Assembly: GCA_016702305.1 (NCBI GenBank)
Contig: JADJEH010000002.1
Coordinates: 682,001 to 746,000 of the forward strand
Reading direction: 5' to 3'
DNA from: a bacterium
GTDB taxonomy: Bacteria > Electryoneota > RPQS01
Length of the DNA: 64,000 nt
The notes beneath the pieces are model-generated. The model was not told the DNA's origin, searched no databases, and saw only the letters and a program-made list of their open reading frames with translations. This document shows positions 15,939 through 24,805 of this stretch, piece after piece (position 1 is the first letter of the stretch; the number at the start of each line of letters is the position of its first letter). Made by a program: the position numbers and the translations under genes.

Positions 15939-16985
15939 TTAAGGACCAGGTAATATATGTTGCAGGACTTGCTCTTGCGAAATCTGGCTCATGCACCACG
16001 GTGCATCGCCCGTCCACTTACAGCGCGCCTGACCGTGTCCGGTGCGCGGCAAACAGCACGGTACCCCGGCGGCGATGGCCCGATGCGGCGCTGGAAAACG
16101 ATAATTCACCTGCGTGCTGCCATAAAGCACGACCACCCGCGGGGCGCCCGCCGCAATCGCGACAAAGGAAACGCCCGTGTCGTTGCCGACGACGGAGTGG
16201 CATCTCTGAAGCAACGCCGCGCATTGCCGCAGGCCGGATTCAACGACCTGGATCGGCTGCCCGGACTTTTCAAAGTGTGGGCGCATCGGCGCTTCCGTCG
16301 GGCCGAGCACCGCCAGTGTCCGGCCGCCGGTTCGCTTGCACCAGATACGCGCAAGTTCGATAAATTGTTCCACGCCCCATTGTTTCGTTAGTCGGGCCGA
16401 ACCGGGCACGAGGCCAAGCAGTGGTTGGTCGGTGCCATCGAGTTGCTTGAGATAGTCGTCAGCCCAACTGCGCTCGGTGGCGTTTAGCCCGATTCGTAAC
16501 GGAGGCGTGATCGTCACCGGAACCAGCGCCCGCAGGAGATTCAGACGGCGCTCAACATGATCCGGCTCAATCGCGAGGCTATTGTGCGCGGTGTGCGTGA
16601 ACGCCCAGCGCTCGCCAAATCCCGTATAGCCTACCCTCACCGGTGCCGCAAGCCGCGCGCACAGCAAGCGCGAGCGCAGCGAGGGATGGGCGCATAGTAC
16701 GACATCGAACCTTACTTGATTCAGCTCGTCCGCCAAAGTCAAAACGGCATTCATGGCTCGCTGCGCGCCGTGCTTGTCAAAGACCCATAAGCGATGGATC
16801 TGCGGATGCTCGGTCATGATCGCCTGCGCGCGCGGTGCCGTAAGAAAATGAATCTCCGCCTCCGGCCACACCTGCCGCGTCGCCCCGACGAGCGCTGTGG
16901 AGAACACGACGTCACCGAGCCAGGCGGTGTCAATTATGAGAACTCGGGCGGGGTGGTTTTCCATCGGCGATGCATCCAAAACCAT
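15939..16985 (-). CDS. Glycosyltransferase family 9 (heptosyltransferase-like)
   Basis: 348 aa (an ATG eight codons in, at 16964, is an alternative start). Two Rossmann-like halves of a GT-B fold: ARVLIIDTAWLGDVVFSTAL at the N-terminus with the family's LGDV loop, and in the C-terminal half LVPGSARLTKQWGVEQF, VVGNDTGVSFVAIAAGAP and VVLYGSTQ, the donor-binding signatures of ADP-heptose:LPS heptosyltransferases. It should transfer heptose or another ADP-sugar to the lipid A-core on the cytosolic face. It overlaps the lipid A acyltransferase gene by up to 52 nt, consistent with a small LPS-biosynthesis operon. Confidence 0.88.
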   Translation of the reverse strand: MVLDASPMENHPARVLIIDTAWLGDVVFSTALVGATRQVWPEAEIHFLTAPRAQAIMTEHPQIHRLWVFDKHGAQRAMNAVLTLADELNQVRFDVVLCAHPSLRSRLLCARLAAPVRVGYTGFGERWAFTHTAHNSLAIEPDHVERRLNLLRALVPVTITPPLRIGLNATERSWADDYLKQLDGTDQPLLGLVPGSARLTKQWGVEQFIELARIWCKRTGGRTLAVLGPTEAPMRPHFEKSGQPIQVVESGLRQCAALLQRCHSVVGNDTGVSFVAIAAGAPRVVVLYGSTQVNYRFPAPHRAIAAGVPCCLPRTGHGQARCKWTGDAPWCMSQISQEQVLQHILPGP

Positions 16986-17812
16986 TGTTCAGGGGCCTGT
17001 CGAACCGCCTGCTCAAGGCGGGCAGTCAGGTCCGCCATGATACTCTCCTGTGTCGCATTCTCAGGCACGTTGACGTGTGTCAACCTTCCGCGGTAGAACT
17101 CTCCTTCAAGGCGATAAGACTGCATGAAGATTAGCGGGGCGCCGGTTCGCAGATGGAACACAGCAGGGCCTCGCGGAGTGGAACTGAGGCGGCCAAAGAA
17201 CGGCACGAAGACGCCGTCCTCATGAGCGTCCTGGTCAATCAAAATGGCCACGATCCGGTTTCGCTTCAGAGCGTTCAGCACACCCTTGATTGCCTGCTTG
17301 CGTGGGATGATCTCGACACCCGCGTCACGCCGCAGATTGTCCAGCCACGCTTCCACAAGCTTGTTCCGCTGGGTTGTCACAACAAAGGACACCGGATAGC
17401 CCAGTCGGGCGCAGGCGGCGCCGATGACTTCCCAATTGCCGAGGTGACCGGAAACAACGATTCCGCCTTGACCACCGCGGACCGCGTTGTCCATGGTTTC
17501 AAGGCCCTCAAAGAGCACCCAATCGCGGACCTCGTCCGCCGTCATTCGGAGTGGTGCCTCCAGATTCGTCGCCACGGTGCCAAAATGTTCGAGGCAGCGC
17601 CGGGTCATGGTGCGGACGCCTTGAGGTGGCAGGGTGGGGAAGGCCTGCAGCAGATTAGCCGCCATAACCCTTCGCCTAATGCCCAGCAGGAACGCAATTC
17701 GGCCCAATCCGACACCAATGGCAGCGCGGCCGCGGCGGGGCAGCCACCGCAAGATAGCAAATACGCCGCGAATTGCGGCATACTGAAGATAATGAGAGGT
17801 TCGGTGGGGCAT
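16934..17812 (-). CDS. Lipid A (Kdo-dependent) lauroyl/myristoyl-type acyltransferase
   Basis: 292 aa from the ATG at 17812 (MPHRTSHYLQYAAIRGVFAI); an upstream ATG at 17869 adds 19 non-conserved residues. The HtrB/LpxL-family catalytic motif H-x4-E is seen in SGHLGNWEV, along with a basic N-terminal membrane helix, VTTQRNKLVEAWLDNLRRDAG-like sequence, IDQDAHEDGVFVPFFGR and the C-terminal PEQWFWMHRRWK block. It adds a secondary acyl chain to lipid A at the inner membrane, implying a diderm cell with LPS. It is the first gene of the minus-strand group and divergent from rsmB. Confidence 0.9.
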   Translation of the reverse strand: MPHRTSHYLQYAAIRGVFAILRWLPRRGRAAIGVGLGRIAFLLGIRRRVMAANLLQAFPTLPPQGVRTMTRRCLEHFGTVATNLEAPLRMTADEVRDWVLFEGLETMDNAVRGGQGGIVVSGHLGNWEVIGAACARLGYPVSFVVTTQRNKLVEAWLDNLRRDAGVEIIPRKQAIKGVLNALKRNRIVAILIDQDAHEDGVFVPFFGRLSSTPRGPAVFHLRTGAPLIFMQSYRLEGEFYRGRLTHVNVPENATQESIMADLTARLEQAVRQAPEQWFWMHRRWKTTPPEFS

Positions 17813-17932
17813 GGAAACTCTATCGGCCAAAGCGGAGTCTAAATAACGTAAATTCCCTTGAGATGTCAATACGTGAGCTTATCACAGTGTTGCGTTTCTG
17901 TCACAGATTTGCTTAATTTCACAAGGATTCAG

Positions 17933-19279
17933 ATGCCAATGGGGACAACGGCTTCTTCGGCACGCGTCGTCGCGGCGGACGCGCTAACCGAACTCGAAAA
18001 AACGGAGGAGTACGCGGACGAGGTTCTGTCAAAGTACCTGGGAACATCCCAGCTACGGGGCAGTGATCGCGCCTTAGCGGCCGACCTCTATTGGGGGACT
18101 ATCCGTTGGCGTGGCCGACTGGATAGCATCCTGACGCCTGTTTTTCATGGTGATTACCGCCGGGCCGACCCCGTGACGCGCATATTGCTGCGGATGGGGG
18201 CTTACCAGCTCTATGGACAGGATCGGATCCCAGACCATGCGGCGGTCAGTCAGACCGTCGAATTGGCGATTCAGAGGCTGGGGAAGAAGGCGGGCGGGTT
18301 GACGAATGCGATTCTCAGGCGTCTGGCGCGGGAACGCGACCGCTGGAATACGCCTCCTGACGGTGCTGATGACCTGGCGAGGCTCTCATTTCTGTACTCG
18401 ATGCCCCGTTGGATCGTGCGCGAACTGGTCGAACGGTTCGGCGCGGAAGAGGCGGAGCGGGCGCTTGACGTGACCAATCAGCGGCCTCCGATCACGGTCT
18501 TTTTGACCGATCCAACCGGCGCCGATGCTTTTGAGGCCGATTTGGATCAACATGCTGTGCAGTGGGAACACTCGCTGTTTCTTGAGGGCTACTACCGGCT
18601 TCACGCGCCCTCATTCCCGATTGTTCAGCCGTGGTTGGACGAAGGGCGCATCACCGTACAAGATGAAAGCGCTGGATTGGCAGCGGCGTTGCTCGATCCT
18701 GCCCCGGGTGACAGTGTTCTGGATCTTTGCGCGGCTCCCGGCGGCAAAACGTTGGCGATCCTGCGTAAACTAGGCGGGACGGGAATGGTTACGGCGGTGG
18801 ACGTTGACGGCTTGCGATTGACCAGGCTGCGGGAGAATGTCGCCCGCGTGGCGGCGCAAAACGTTGTGATCATGGAAGCCGACGCGACTCAGTTTAGCGA
18901 CGGACAATTTGATCGAGTGCTGGCCGATGTGCCGTGCAGTGCGACGGGGCTGCTGCGCAAGCAGCCGGACCTGCGCTGGCGACGCAAGAGCCACCATATC
19001 GGATTGCAGCACGCGCTGCAGCACGAGATATTGGATCGAGCGGCGGAATTGGTCAAACCCGGCGGCGTGCTGGTCTATTCGACGTGCAGCATATTGCCCT
19101 CCGAGAATGTCGAGATCGTGCAGGCGTTCTTGAAGACACATCCGGATTTTCTGCGCGAAGACGCGCGCGGTTTCCTCCCTGAGACCGTTGTGGGTGAACA
19201 TGGCGACCTTGAGACTTTTACTCATATTCACGAAACGGACGGCGCGTACGCAACTCGCTTGCGGCGCATGTCACACTGA
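17933..19279 (+). CDS. rsmB: 16S rRNA (cytosine-967-C5)-methyltransferase
   Basis: 448 aa from the ATG at 17933, chosen because AAGGA (17923-17927) precedes it; an upstream in-frame ATG at 17858 adds 25 residues without conservation. N-terminal NusB-like RNA-binding domain (about 10-140), then the SAM-binding motif LDLCAAPGGKT, the DVPCSATGLLRKQPDLRWR motif IV (PCS cysteine) and the catalytic STCS cysteine in motif VI. It opens a ten-gene plus-strand operon, and the next gene begins 2 nt after its stop. Confidence 0.94.
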   Translation: MPMGTTASSARVVAADALTELEKTEEYADEVLSKYLGTSQLRGSDRALAADLYWGTIRWRGRLDSILTPVFHGDYRRADPVTRILLRMGAYQLYGQDRIPDHAAVSQTVELAIQRLGKKAGGLTNAILRRLARERDRWNTPPDGADDLARLSFLYSMPRWIVRELVERFGAEEAERALDVTNQRPPITVFLTDPTGADAFEADLDQHAVQWEHSLFLEGYYRLHAPSFPIVQPWLDEGRITVQDESAGLAAALLDPAPGDSVLDLCAAPGGKTLAILRKLGGTGMVTAVDVDGLRLTRLRENVARVAAQNVVIMEADATQFSDGQFDRVLADVPCSATGLLRKQPDLRWRRKSHHIGLQHALQHEILDRAAELVKPGGVLVYSTCSILPSENVEIVQAFLKTHPDFLREDARGFLPETVVGEHGDLETFTHIHETDGAYATRLRRMSH

Positions 19280-19281
19280 CC

Positions 19282-20091
19282 ATGACTGAACCTCGTGCGG
19301 CAGGCGATCGTCTGCGCACGTTCGGCGCGATCGCACTACTCTTCGGTTTGATTTTCCTTTTTGCGGGCATGATGATGGAATGGATCATCATGCCCCTTTA
19401 TACTCGTCACGGTGCGGAAGTGGCGGTGCCTTCCTTGATCGGGTTGACCGTTGCCGAAGCCAGGACTCTGGCCGAGCACAATGAGTTTCGCATCGTTGAA
19501 GAACCGGCCAAATTAGGCGGCAAAATGGCAGCGGGTACGGTTCTGGAACAGCGCCCTTTGCCTGGTGCCATGGCGAAGCCGGGGCGCACGATTCACCTTG
19601 TTCCTGCGCGTGAAGGCTCGGCATCAGGCATCCCGGATTTGACCGGTTTGGACCAGCGCACCGCCGAGATTGAGTGCCGGAACATGGGACTGCTCGTCTC
19701 GTCATCGGATTACGGCTACGACTTTTCGGCGATAGTGCCTAAGGGCGGAATTGTCAAACAGCGACCCGAGCCTGGTGCCCCGGTCGTGAGCGGCCAGCCG
19801 GTGCAGTTGACGATATCGCTGGGACCGCGGCCCAGTTCAATCATCGTTCCGACTCTGGTGGATATTTCGCTTCACGAAGCTCGCCAGGCCATACTCGAAT
19901 CCGGGTTGAAACTGGGGAACATCTCGCGTCACGAAACGAATCTCTATGTTGCCGGCACGGTGATCGCCCAAAGTTTGTTGTCAGGAACGGAAGTTGAGCA
20001 GGACACCGAAGTGGACCTGGTGGTCGCGGTGCCGCAACTGTCCGCTGATTCGACCGCCGCAGAGACTCCTCCACCATCGGAAGCCGATTGA
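19282..20091 (+). CDS. Single-span PASTA-domain protein
   Basis: 269 aa. A short cytosolic N-terminus, one transmembrane helix (about 14-38) and three extracytoplasmic PASTA repeats (about 45-112, 113-180, 184-252), each with the typical VPxLxGLTxAEARxLxxxxxF and GxVxxQxPxPGxxV features. PASTA domains bind peptidoglycan fragments in Ser/Thr kinases and PBPs. No kinase or transpeptidase domain is present. The position between rsmB and rpe is the place where Firmicutes carry the PASTA kinase gene prkC, so this may be a kinase-less relative. Its TGA overlaps the rpe ATG by one base. Confidence 0.9.
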   Translation: MTEPRAAGDRLRTFGAIALLFGLIFLFAGMMMEWIIMPLYTRHGAEVAVPSLIGLTVAEARTLAEHNEFRIVEEPAKLGGKMAAGTVLEQRPLPGAMAKPGRTIHLVPAREGSASGIPDLTGLDQRTAEIECRNMGLLVSSSDYGYDFSAIVPKGGIVKQRPEPGAPVVSGQPVQLTISLGPRPSSIIVPTLVDISLHEARQAILESGLKLGNISRHETNLYVAGTVIAQSLLSGTEVEQDTEVDLVVAVPQLSADSTAAETPPPSEAD

Positions 20092-20765
20092 TGAAACTTT
20101 CCGCACAAACGGCAGTGCATCTCGCGCCGTCCTTGCTATCCGCGGATTTCCTGCATTTGTCAGAAGAGTTACGCCGCTGCGAGCAGGCGGGCGCAGGCGT
20201 GCTGCACTGCGATGTGATGGACGGCCACTTTGTGCCGAACCTCACGTTTGGCCCGCCGATCATAGCCCAGCTGCGCAAGGCTACCAAACTCGAGCTCGAC
20301 GTGCATCTGATGATTGAGGCGCCCGAGCGTTCCATCTCGGATTACGCGCGCGCGGGTGCCGATGCCATCACGGTTCATGCCGAAGTCTGTCCGCATCTGC
20401 ATCGCACGCTAACGCAGATCAAGGAACACGGTTGTCAGGCGGGCGTCTCGCTCAATCCGTCCACGCCGGTTGCTTTGATCGAGCATGTGCTGCCTCTGTG
20501 CGACGTCGTGCTGATCATGAGCGTCAATCCCGGCTTTGGCGGCCAGAAGTTCATCCCATTGGCATTGGAAAAGCTCGCTACGCTGCGGGTGTTGCAGCAA
20601 TCCGGACACGGCGAGTTCATGCTGTCCGTGGACGGCGGCGTCGATCCGGTCACCGCACCGTCTGTCGTCGAGGCCGGCGCGCAGCGCTTGGTCGCGGGCA
20701 GCGCGTTGTTTACGGGTGACTTTCTCGGGAACTTCGCCCGCCTCAGCCAGGCCGCCGGATGCTAA
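20091..20765 (+). CDS. rpe: Ribulose-phosphate 3-epimerase
   Basis: 224 aa from the ATG at 20091, which overlaps the stop of the PASTA gene (TGATG). TIM-barrel enzyme interconverting ribulose-5-P and xylulose-5-P in the pentose phosphate pathway. Signatures: APSLLSADF, HCDVMDGHFVPNLTFGPPI (metal-binding His and catalytic Asp), LDVHLMI, MSVNPGFGGQKFIP and VDGGVDP (second catalytic Asp). The downstream gene overlaps by 7 nt. Confidence 0.96.
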   Translation: MKLSAQTAVHLAPSLLSADFLHLSEELRRCEQAGAGVLHCDVMDGHFVPNLTFGPPIIAQLRKATKLELDVHLMIEAPERSISDYARAGADAITVHAEVCPHLHRTLTQIKEHGCQAGVSLNPSTPVALIEHVLPLCDVVLIMSVNPGFGGQKFIPLALEKLATLRVLQQSGHGEFMLSVDGGVDPVTAPSVVEAGAQRLVAGSALFTGDFLGNFARLSQAAGC

Positions 20766-21388
20766 AGATCGAGACGCGCGAAGTCGGTCCCTATGCGATG
20801 AACACGATAATCGCGTGGTGCGACGAAACTCGCGAAGCGATCTGGTTTGATCCCGGCGCCGAAACGGAGTATCTTCTGCGGTGGATTACCGCGCGCGATT
20901 TGAAGGTCATTCGCATCGTGAACACGCACGGGCATGTGGATCATATCGCGGAGAATGGCCTTGCCAAAGCCGCGTTGAATGTGCCGCTGTGTATCCACCC
21001 GTTGGACCGTCCCAAGCTGACGAATCCCATTCTCAATCTCTCGTCGTGGACGGGAACGGAGGTTGTGTCGCCCGACGCCGACGAGACCTTGGTTGAGGGC
21101 GACACGTTGCGCTGCGGCAATATCGAATTCGCCCTCTATCACGTGCCGGGTCATTCGCCCGGCTCGCTCGTGTTCTATGCCGAGGGGCAGCTAATCGCGG
21201 GCGATACGGTGTTCTACGAATCGGTCGGGCGCTCGGATTTTCCCGACGCCAGCGAACGCCAGCTTTACGACGCGATTCGCGCCAAGATTTACACGCTGCC
21301 GGACGCGACGATCATCTATCCCGGTCATGGCGAGCCGACCACTGTTGGACACGAAAAGCTCCACAATCCCTTCGTCCGCGCAAGCTGA
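20759..21388 (+). CDS. MBL-fold metallohydrolase (glyoxalase II-like)
   Basis: 209 aa. The metallo-beta-lactamase signature THGHVDH (H-x-H-x-D-H) supplies both zinc sites, with further ligands in VPGHSPGS and AGDTVF and the C-terminal PGHGEPT. The size and order of motifs match the short hydroxyacylglutathione hydrolase-like family found widely in bacteria; the substrate is not certain. It overlaps rpe by 7 nt and the recombinase gene by up to 62 nt. Confidence 0.9.
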   Translation: MLKIETREVGPYAMNTIIAWCDETREAIWFDPGAETEYLLRWITARDLKVIRIVNTHGHVDHIAENGLAKAALNVPLCIHPLDRPKLTNPILNLSSWTGTEVVSPDADETLVEGDTLRCGNIEFALYHVPGHSPGSLVFYAEGQLIAGDTVFYESVGRSDFPDASERQLYDAIRAKIYTLPDATIIYPGHGEPTTVGHEKLHNPFVRAS

Positions 21389-22307
21389 TCAATCGTCACG
21401 CCTGATCGAGGAGTGGCTGCGCGCGCGCAAGTACGAGCGCCAGCTTGCGTCCAATACGGTCGCGGCCTATCGTCGCGACCTGCAGCGTTTCGCCGCGAGC
21501 TTGCAGGAACGGCACCGCGATCTGCCATCGGCGACGCCAGCGGACCTCCACGCCGCCTTTGCGTCCGCGTCGGGTGGCATTTCGGCCAGAACGGAAAACC
21601 GCAGGCGGGCCGCCGTCCGCAATTTCTATCGTTGGCTGCTGCGCGAACGGCGGATCCCCGCCGATCCCTCCGCGGAATTGCAAGGCGCCGAGATTGGCCG
21701 CAGTCTGCCGAAAGTGGTCAAGCTGGACTATATTGAAGCTCTGCTCCGCGCCGCTGTGGGCGACGAACCCGTCAATCTGCGGAATCGCGCGTTGATCGAA
21801 CTTGCTTACTCTGCCGGCCTTCGTGTATCCGAATTGTGCGGACTGCGATTGCGGCAAACGAATTTCAGCGAGCGCGTGCTGCGTATTCGCGGCAAGGGCA
21901 ATAAGGAACGCCTGTGTCCGTTTGGTGAGCAAGCGGCCGCCGCGTTGCACGCGTATCTGGAGTCGGGCCGCAGTTTCCTGCGCGGCACAGCCCCGGATTC
22001 CTCGCCTGTGCCGCTTCCCGACCGGGCGGAAGATTTTGTATTTTTGACGCGTTCAGGTTTGCCCCTGACACGATTCGGCTGTGCCGCGACCTTGCGCGCG
22101 TTATGCAAACAGGCCGGTTTCACTCACCACATCTCTCCTCACACCCTCAGACATAGCTTTGCCACACATCTGCTTGAAGGCGGCGCAGATTTACGCGTCG
22201 TTCAGGAACTGCTGGGCCATTCGTCCATTACGACCACGGAAATCTACACTCATCTCGACCGCGACTATCTCACGGAAACGGTGCGCTCGTTTCATCCGCG
22301 CGGCTAA
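21327..22307 (+). CDS. Tyrosine recombinase XerC/XerD
   Basis: 326 aa from the ATG at 21327 within the preceding gene; the conserved part starts about residue 24 (LIEEWLRARKYERQLASNT). N-terminal SAM-like core-binding domain, then the catalytic domain with R in SAGLRVSELCGL, K in KGNKER, H-x-x-R in HTLRHSFATHLLEGGADLRV, H in LLGHSSITTTEIYTHL, and the nucleophilic Tyr in that same block. It would resolve chromosome dimers at dif. Location inside a housekeeping operon argues against a mobile-element integrase. XerC versus XerD cannot be decided by eye. Confidence 0.93.
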   Translation: MASRPLLDTKSSTIPSSAQADQSSRLIEEWLRARKYERQLASNTVAAYRRDLQRFAASLQERHRDLPSATPADLHAAFASASGGISARTENRRRAAVRNFYRWLLRERRIPADPSAELQGAEIGRSLPKVVKLDYIEALLRAAVGDEPVNLRNRALIELAYSAGLRVSELCGLRLRQTNFSERVLRIRGKGNKERLCPFGEQAAAALHAYLESGRSFLRGTAPDSSPVPLPDRAEDFVFLTRSGLPLTRFGCAATLRALCKQAGFTHHISPHTLRHSFATHLLEGGADLRVVQELLGHSSITTTEIYTHLDRDYLTETVRSFHPRG

Positions 22308-22332
22308 GACTGCTCACCTTGCGTTTGCGGCC

Positions 22333-23745
22333 GTGCTCGTGCTTTGTTCGTCCGTTGCGCGAGCGACCGATCTGCGGGAGCGTCTCGATTCGCTCGTGGC
22401 GCTGGACGCCGCTGCGGGCGCCTCGTGGAGCATTCTCTTCACCGATCTATCCAGCGGCGAATCGCTGCTCGAACGCAATGCGGATCTACTGTTAATCCCC
22501 GCGTCGGTCACTAAGCTCTGGACAACGGCCGCGGCCTTCAGTCTGCTGGGACCGGACTATCGCATGGTCACCAAGTTCTGCTCCTCCGCGCCGCTGGACG
22601 GCGGTGGTACGCTGAACGGTAACTTGCAGGTAGTCGTCGGTGGCGATCCGATGTTTGAGCCGAAGTCGCGCAAGGACCTGGGCCGCCCGGCCTTGGACAA
22701 AATTGCCGATGAACTTCACGGCAAAGGGCTGCGCAAAGTCGCGGGCAATTTGGATATCACGGTCAATCGCTTCGACCGCACCTGCGGCAATGGCGTGTGG
22801 GAGATGGGAGACTTGCGGGAAGGCTTCGCGCCAGCCGTGGACGGCGCGGGCTACAACAGCAACGTATGCCACATCGAGATCGCTCCGGGGCTGTCGGAGG
22901 GCGATCCCGCGATCGTCACGATCAACCCCCCGTTTGCCGGCATCAAAATCTACAATGACGTGTTAACCGCGTCGCCCAGCAACGAAAGCTGGATCGAGTT
23001 TCACGTTATGCCCTGTCGAGATGAGCTTGAACTGTCGGGCGTCATGGCGCGCGGTGATGATTCGCAATATATCTGGTTTCCCATTCAGAATCCCGCCCTG
23101 TATTTTGGACATGCGCTTAGTGAGGCCCTAAAGCGTAAGGGCATCGAAGTCGCAGGTCAGGTCGTTCAAACTCGCGATGGCGGTCTGTTGGCGAACACGC
23201 TGTTGGAGTTTTCGTCGCCCGAATTGTCCGTGATTGCGTCCATTGTCAACAAGGAAAGCGACAACTACTTGGCGGAGTATCTGCTTTCCGCGATCGGGCT
23301 GCAGCAGTACGGCGAAGGCAACACTGACGCGGGATTGCGGGGTGTGCAGAAATTCGCACGCGAGCTTGGCATTCGCCGCGATCAATTTTCGCTGCAAGAC
23401 GGCTGTGGTCTGTCCCGCCAAAACATCGTGTCAGCGCGGGCGATTGTGGACCTGCTCGCCAAAATGGGCAAGGGCAAGAACGCTGATGGATTTGAAGCCT
23501 CGCTCTCGCATTCAGGAATGGACGGCACGCTAAGCGGCAGATTGTCTACCGAGGGCATGTTGGGCCGTGTGCGTGCGAAGACCGGCACGATGACTCACGT
23601 TTCCGCACTGGCCGGTTACATGGCCCTTGACGACGGCAGGCGCGTCGCTTTTGCGATTCTCGCCAATAATTTCCGCTGCTCGCCGCACTACGTTCGCAAT
23701 ATTCAGGACACAATCGTGCGCGCTGTATACCGCGCGGCAAACTAA
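22333..23745 (+). CDS. D-alanyl-D-alanine carboxypeptidase/endopeptidase (PBP4, peptidase S13)
   Basis: About 470 aa. The three penicillin-binding motifs are intact: SVTK (IPASVTKLWTTAA, nucleophile Ser), SDN (KESDNYLAEYLLSAIG) and KTG (VRAKTGTMTHVSALAGY). The start is a problem. A signal peptide KTAHLAFAAVLVLCSSVARA is encoded directly behind the recombinase gene, but the frame has no ATG there: the first standard start after the recombinase stop is GTG at 22333, which truncates the signal peptide, while the open frame extends back to 22081 through out-of-frame recombinase sequence. An ATC at 22294 would give an ideal signal peptide. Periplasmic peptidoglycan remodelling is the expected role. 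Confidence 0.85.
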   Translation: MLVLCSSVARATDLRERLDSLVALDAAAGASWSILFTDLSSGESLLERNADLLLIPASVTKLWTTAAAFSLLGPDYRMVTKFCSSAPLDGGGTLNGNLQVVVGGDPMFEPKSRKDLGRPALDKIADELHGKGLRKVAGNLDITVNRFDRTCGNGVWEMGDLREGFAPAVDGAGYNSNVCHIEIAPGLSEGDPAIVTINPPFAGIKIYNDVLTASPSNESWIEFHVMPCRDELELSGVMARGDDSQYIWFPIQNPALYFGHALSEALKRKGIEVAGQVVQTRDGGLLANTLLEFSSPELSVIASIVNKESDNYLAEYLLSAIGLQQYGEGNTDAGLRGVQKFARELGIRRDQFSLQDGCGLSRQNIVSARAIVDLLAKMGKGKNADGFEASLSHSGMDGTLSGRLSTEGMLGRVRAKTGTMTHVSALAGYMALDDGRRVAFAILANNFRCSPHYVRNIQDTIVRAVYRAAN

Positions 23746-23746
23746 C

Positions 23747-24796
23747 ATGAACGATCAACAAGCAATCGTCGAATGCGTGCCGAACATTTCGGAGGGCCGC
23801 GACCGCGCCAAGATTGACCGGGTGGCGAGCGTCGTGACCACCGTTCCCGGCGTCAAGCTGCTCGACGTGGATCCCAACGGTGACTACAATCGTTGCGTCA
23901 TTACATACGCAGGCGAGCCGCAGGCCTGCGTTGAAGCGACATTCCGTCTCACAGCAGCCGCCGCGGAGGAGATTGACATGACCGCGCACAGCGGCGAGCA
24001 CCCGCGCAGCGGCGCGGTGGACGTCGCGCCGTTCGTGCCTGTGCGAAACATCACGATGGCGGAGTGCGCGGATCTCGCGCGGCAGTATGGCGAACGCGTC
24101 GGTTCCGAACTGGGCATTCCGGTGTACCTCTACGAAGCGGCCGCGGCGCGTCCTGAGCGTAAGAATCTCGCGTTTGTTCGCAAAGGTGAGTATGAAGCGC
24201 TGCCCGAAAAGATGACTCAGGATGAATGGAAACCCGAATACGGACCGCACCGGTTTGTGCCGAAGTTCGGATGCGTGATTACCGGCGCGCGCTTTTTTCT
24301 CGTCGCCTACAATGTCAATGTGCGCACGGCGGATGTGGCTGCGGTGCATGACATGGCGCTGCATATTCGCCAAATGGGATGGCCCCTTGCGCATGCCGAT
24401 GGAACCGACGTGCTGACAGAGACCGGCAAGAAGGTCTTTCATCCCGGCCCGCTGCAGAACTGCAAGGCGATGGGCGTATATCTTGATCAAGAGCGCTTCT
24501 GTCAAGTCTCGATCAACCTTACGAACTACCTCGTCTCCTCGCCTCACATTGCCTACGAGCAGACGCTGTTCGAGGCGGAGCGCCGGAATCTCGAAGTTTT
24601 TGGCTCCGAGGTTGTGGGGCTGATCCCGCTTGAAGCGCTCCTGCTTGCCGCTGACTACTATGTATGGCGCGACAAACTGCCGCGCCCGCGTTCCGCGCGT
24701 GAGGCTATCGAGCTCGCGGAGCAGAAGCTTGGTCTATCTTCATTCAATGCCTTTGATCCGGCGAAGAAGATCATCGAATACGCAATCAACAATTAG
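23747..24796 (+). CDS. ftcD: Glutamate formimidoyltransferase
   Basis: 349 aa from the ATG at 23747, one base after the stop of the previous gene. The N-terminus IVECVPNISEGRDRAKID is the family signature, followed by the HSGEHPRSGAVDVAPFVPV active-site block and YLYEAAA. It transfers the formimino group of N-formimino-L-glutamate to tetrahydrofolate, the last step of the glutamate-yielding histidine pathway. The cyclodeaminase that uses its product is encoded next; hutU and hutI are 27 kb away at 51775-55470. Confidence 0.94.
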   Translation: MNDQQAIVECVPNISEGRDRAKIDRVASVVTTVPGVKLLDVDPNGDYNRCVITYAGEPQACVEATFRLTAAAAEEIDMTAHSGEHPRSGAVDVAPFVPVRNITMAECADLARQYGERVGSELGIPVYLYEAAAARPERKNLAFVRKGEYEALPEKMTQDEWKPEYGPHRFVPKFGCVITGARFFLVAYNVNVRTADVAAVHDMALHIRQMGWPLAHADGTDVLTETGKKVFHPGPLQNCKAMGVYLDQERFCQVSINLTNYLVSSPHIAYEQTLFEAERRNLEVFGSEVVGLIPLEALLLAADYYVWRDKLPRPRSAREAIELAEQKLGLSSFNAFDPAKKIIEYAINN

Positions 24797-24805
24797 GATT
24801 CTGAT

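Noticed and set aside
21327..22307. Tyrosine recombinase as sign of an integrated element
   Set aside because: It is coupled to housekeeping genes on both sides, has XerC/D length and motifs, and no attachment-site repeats or tRNA 3' duplication are visible.
23546..24547. 333-aa minus-strand ORF opposite ftcD
   Set aside because: Shadow of the well-conserved ftcD and dac frames; composition is His/Arg-rich without motifs.
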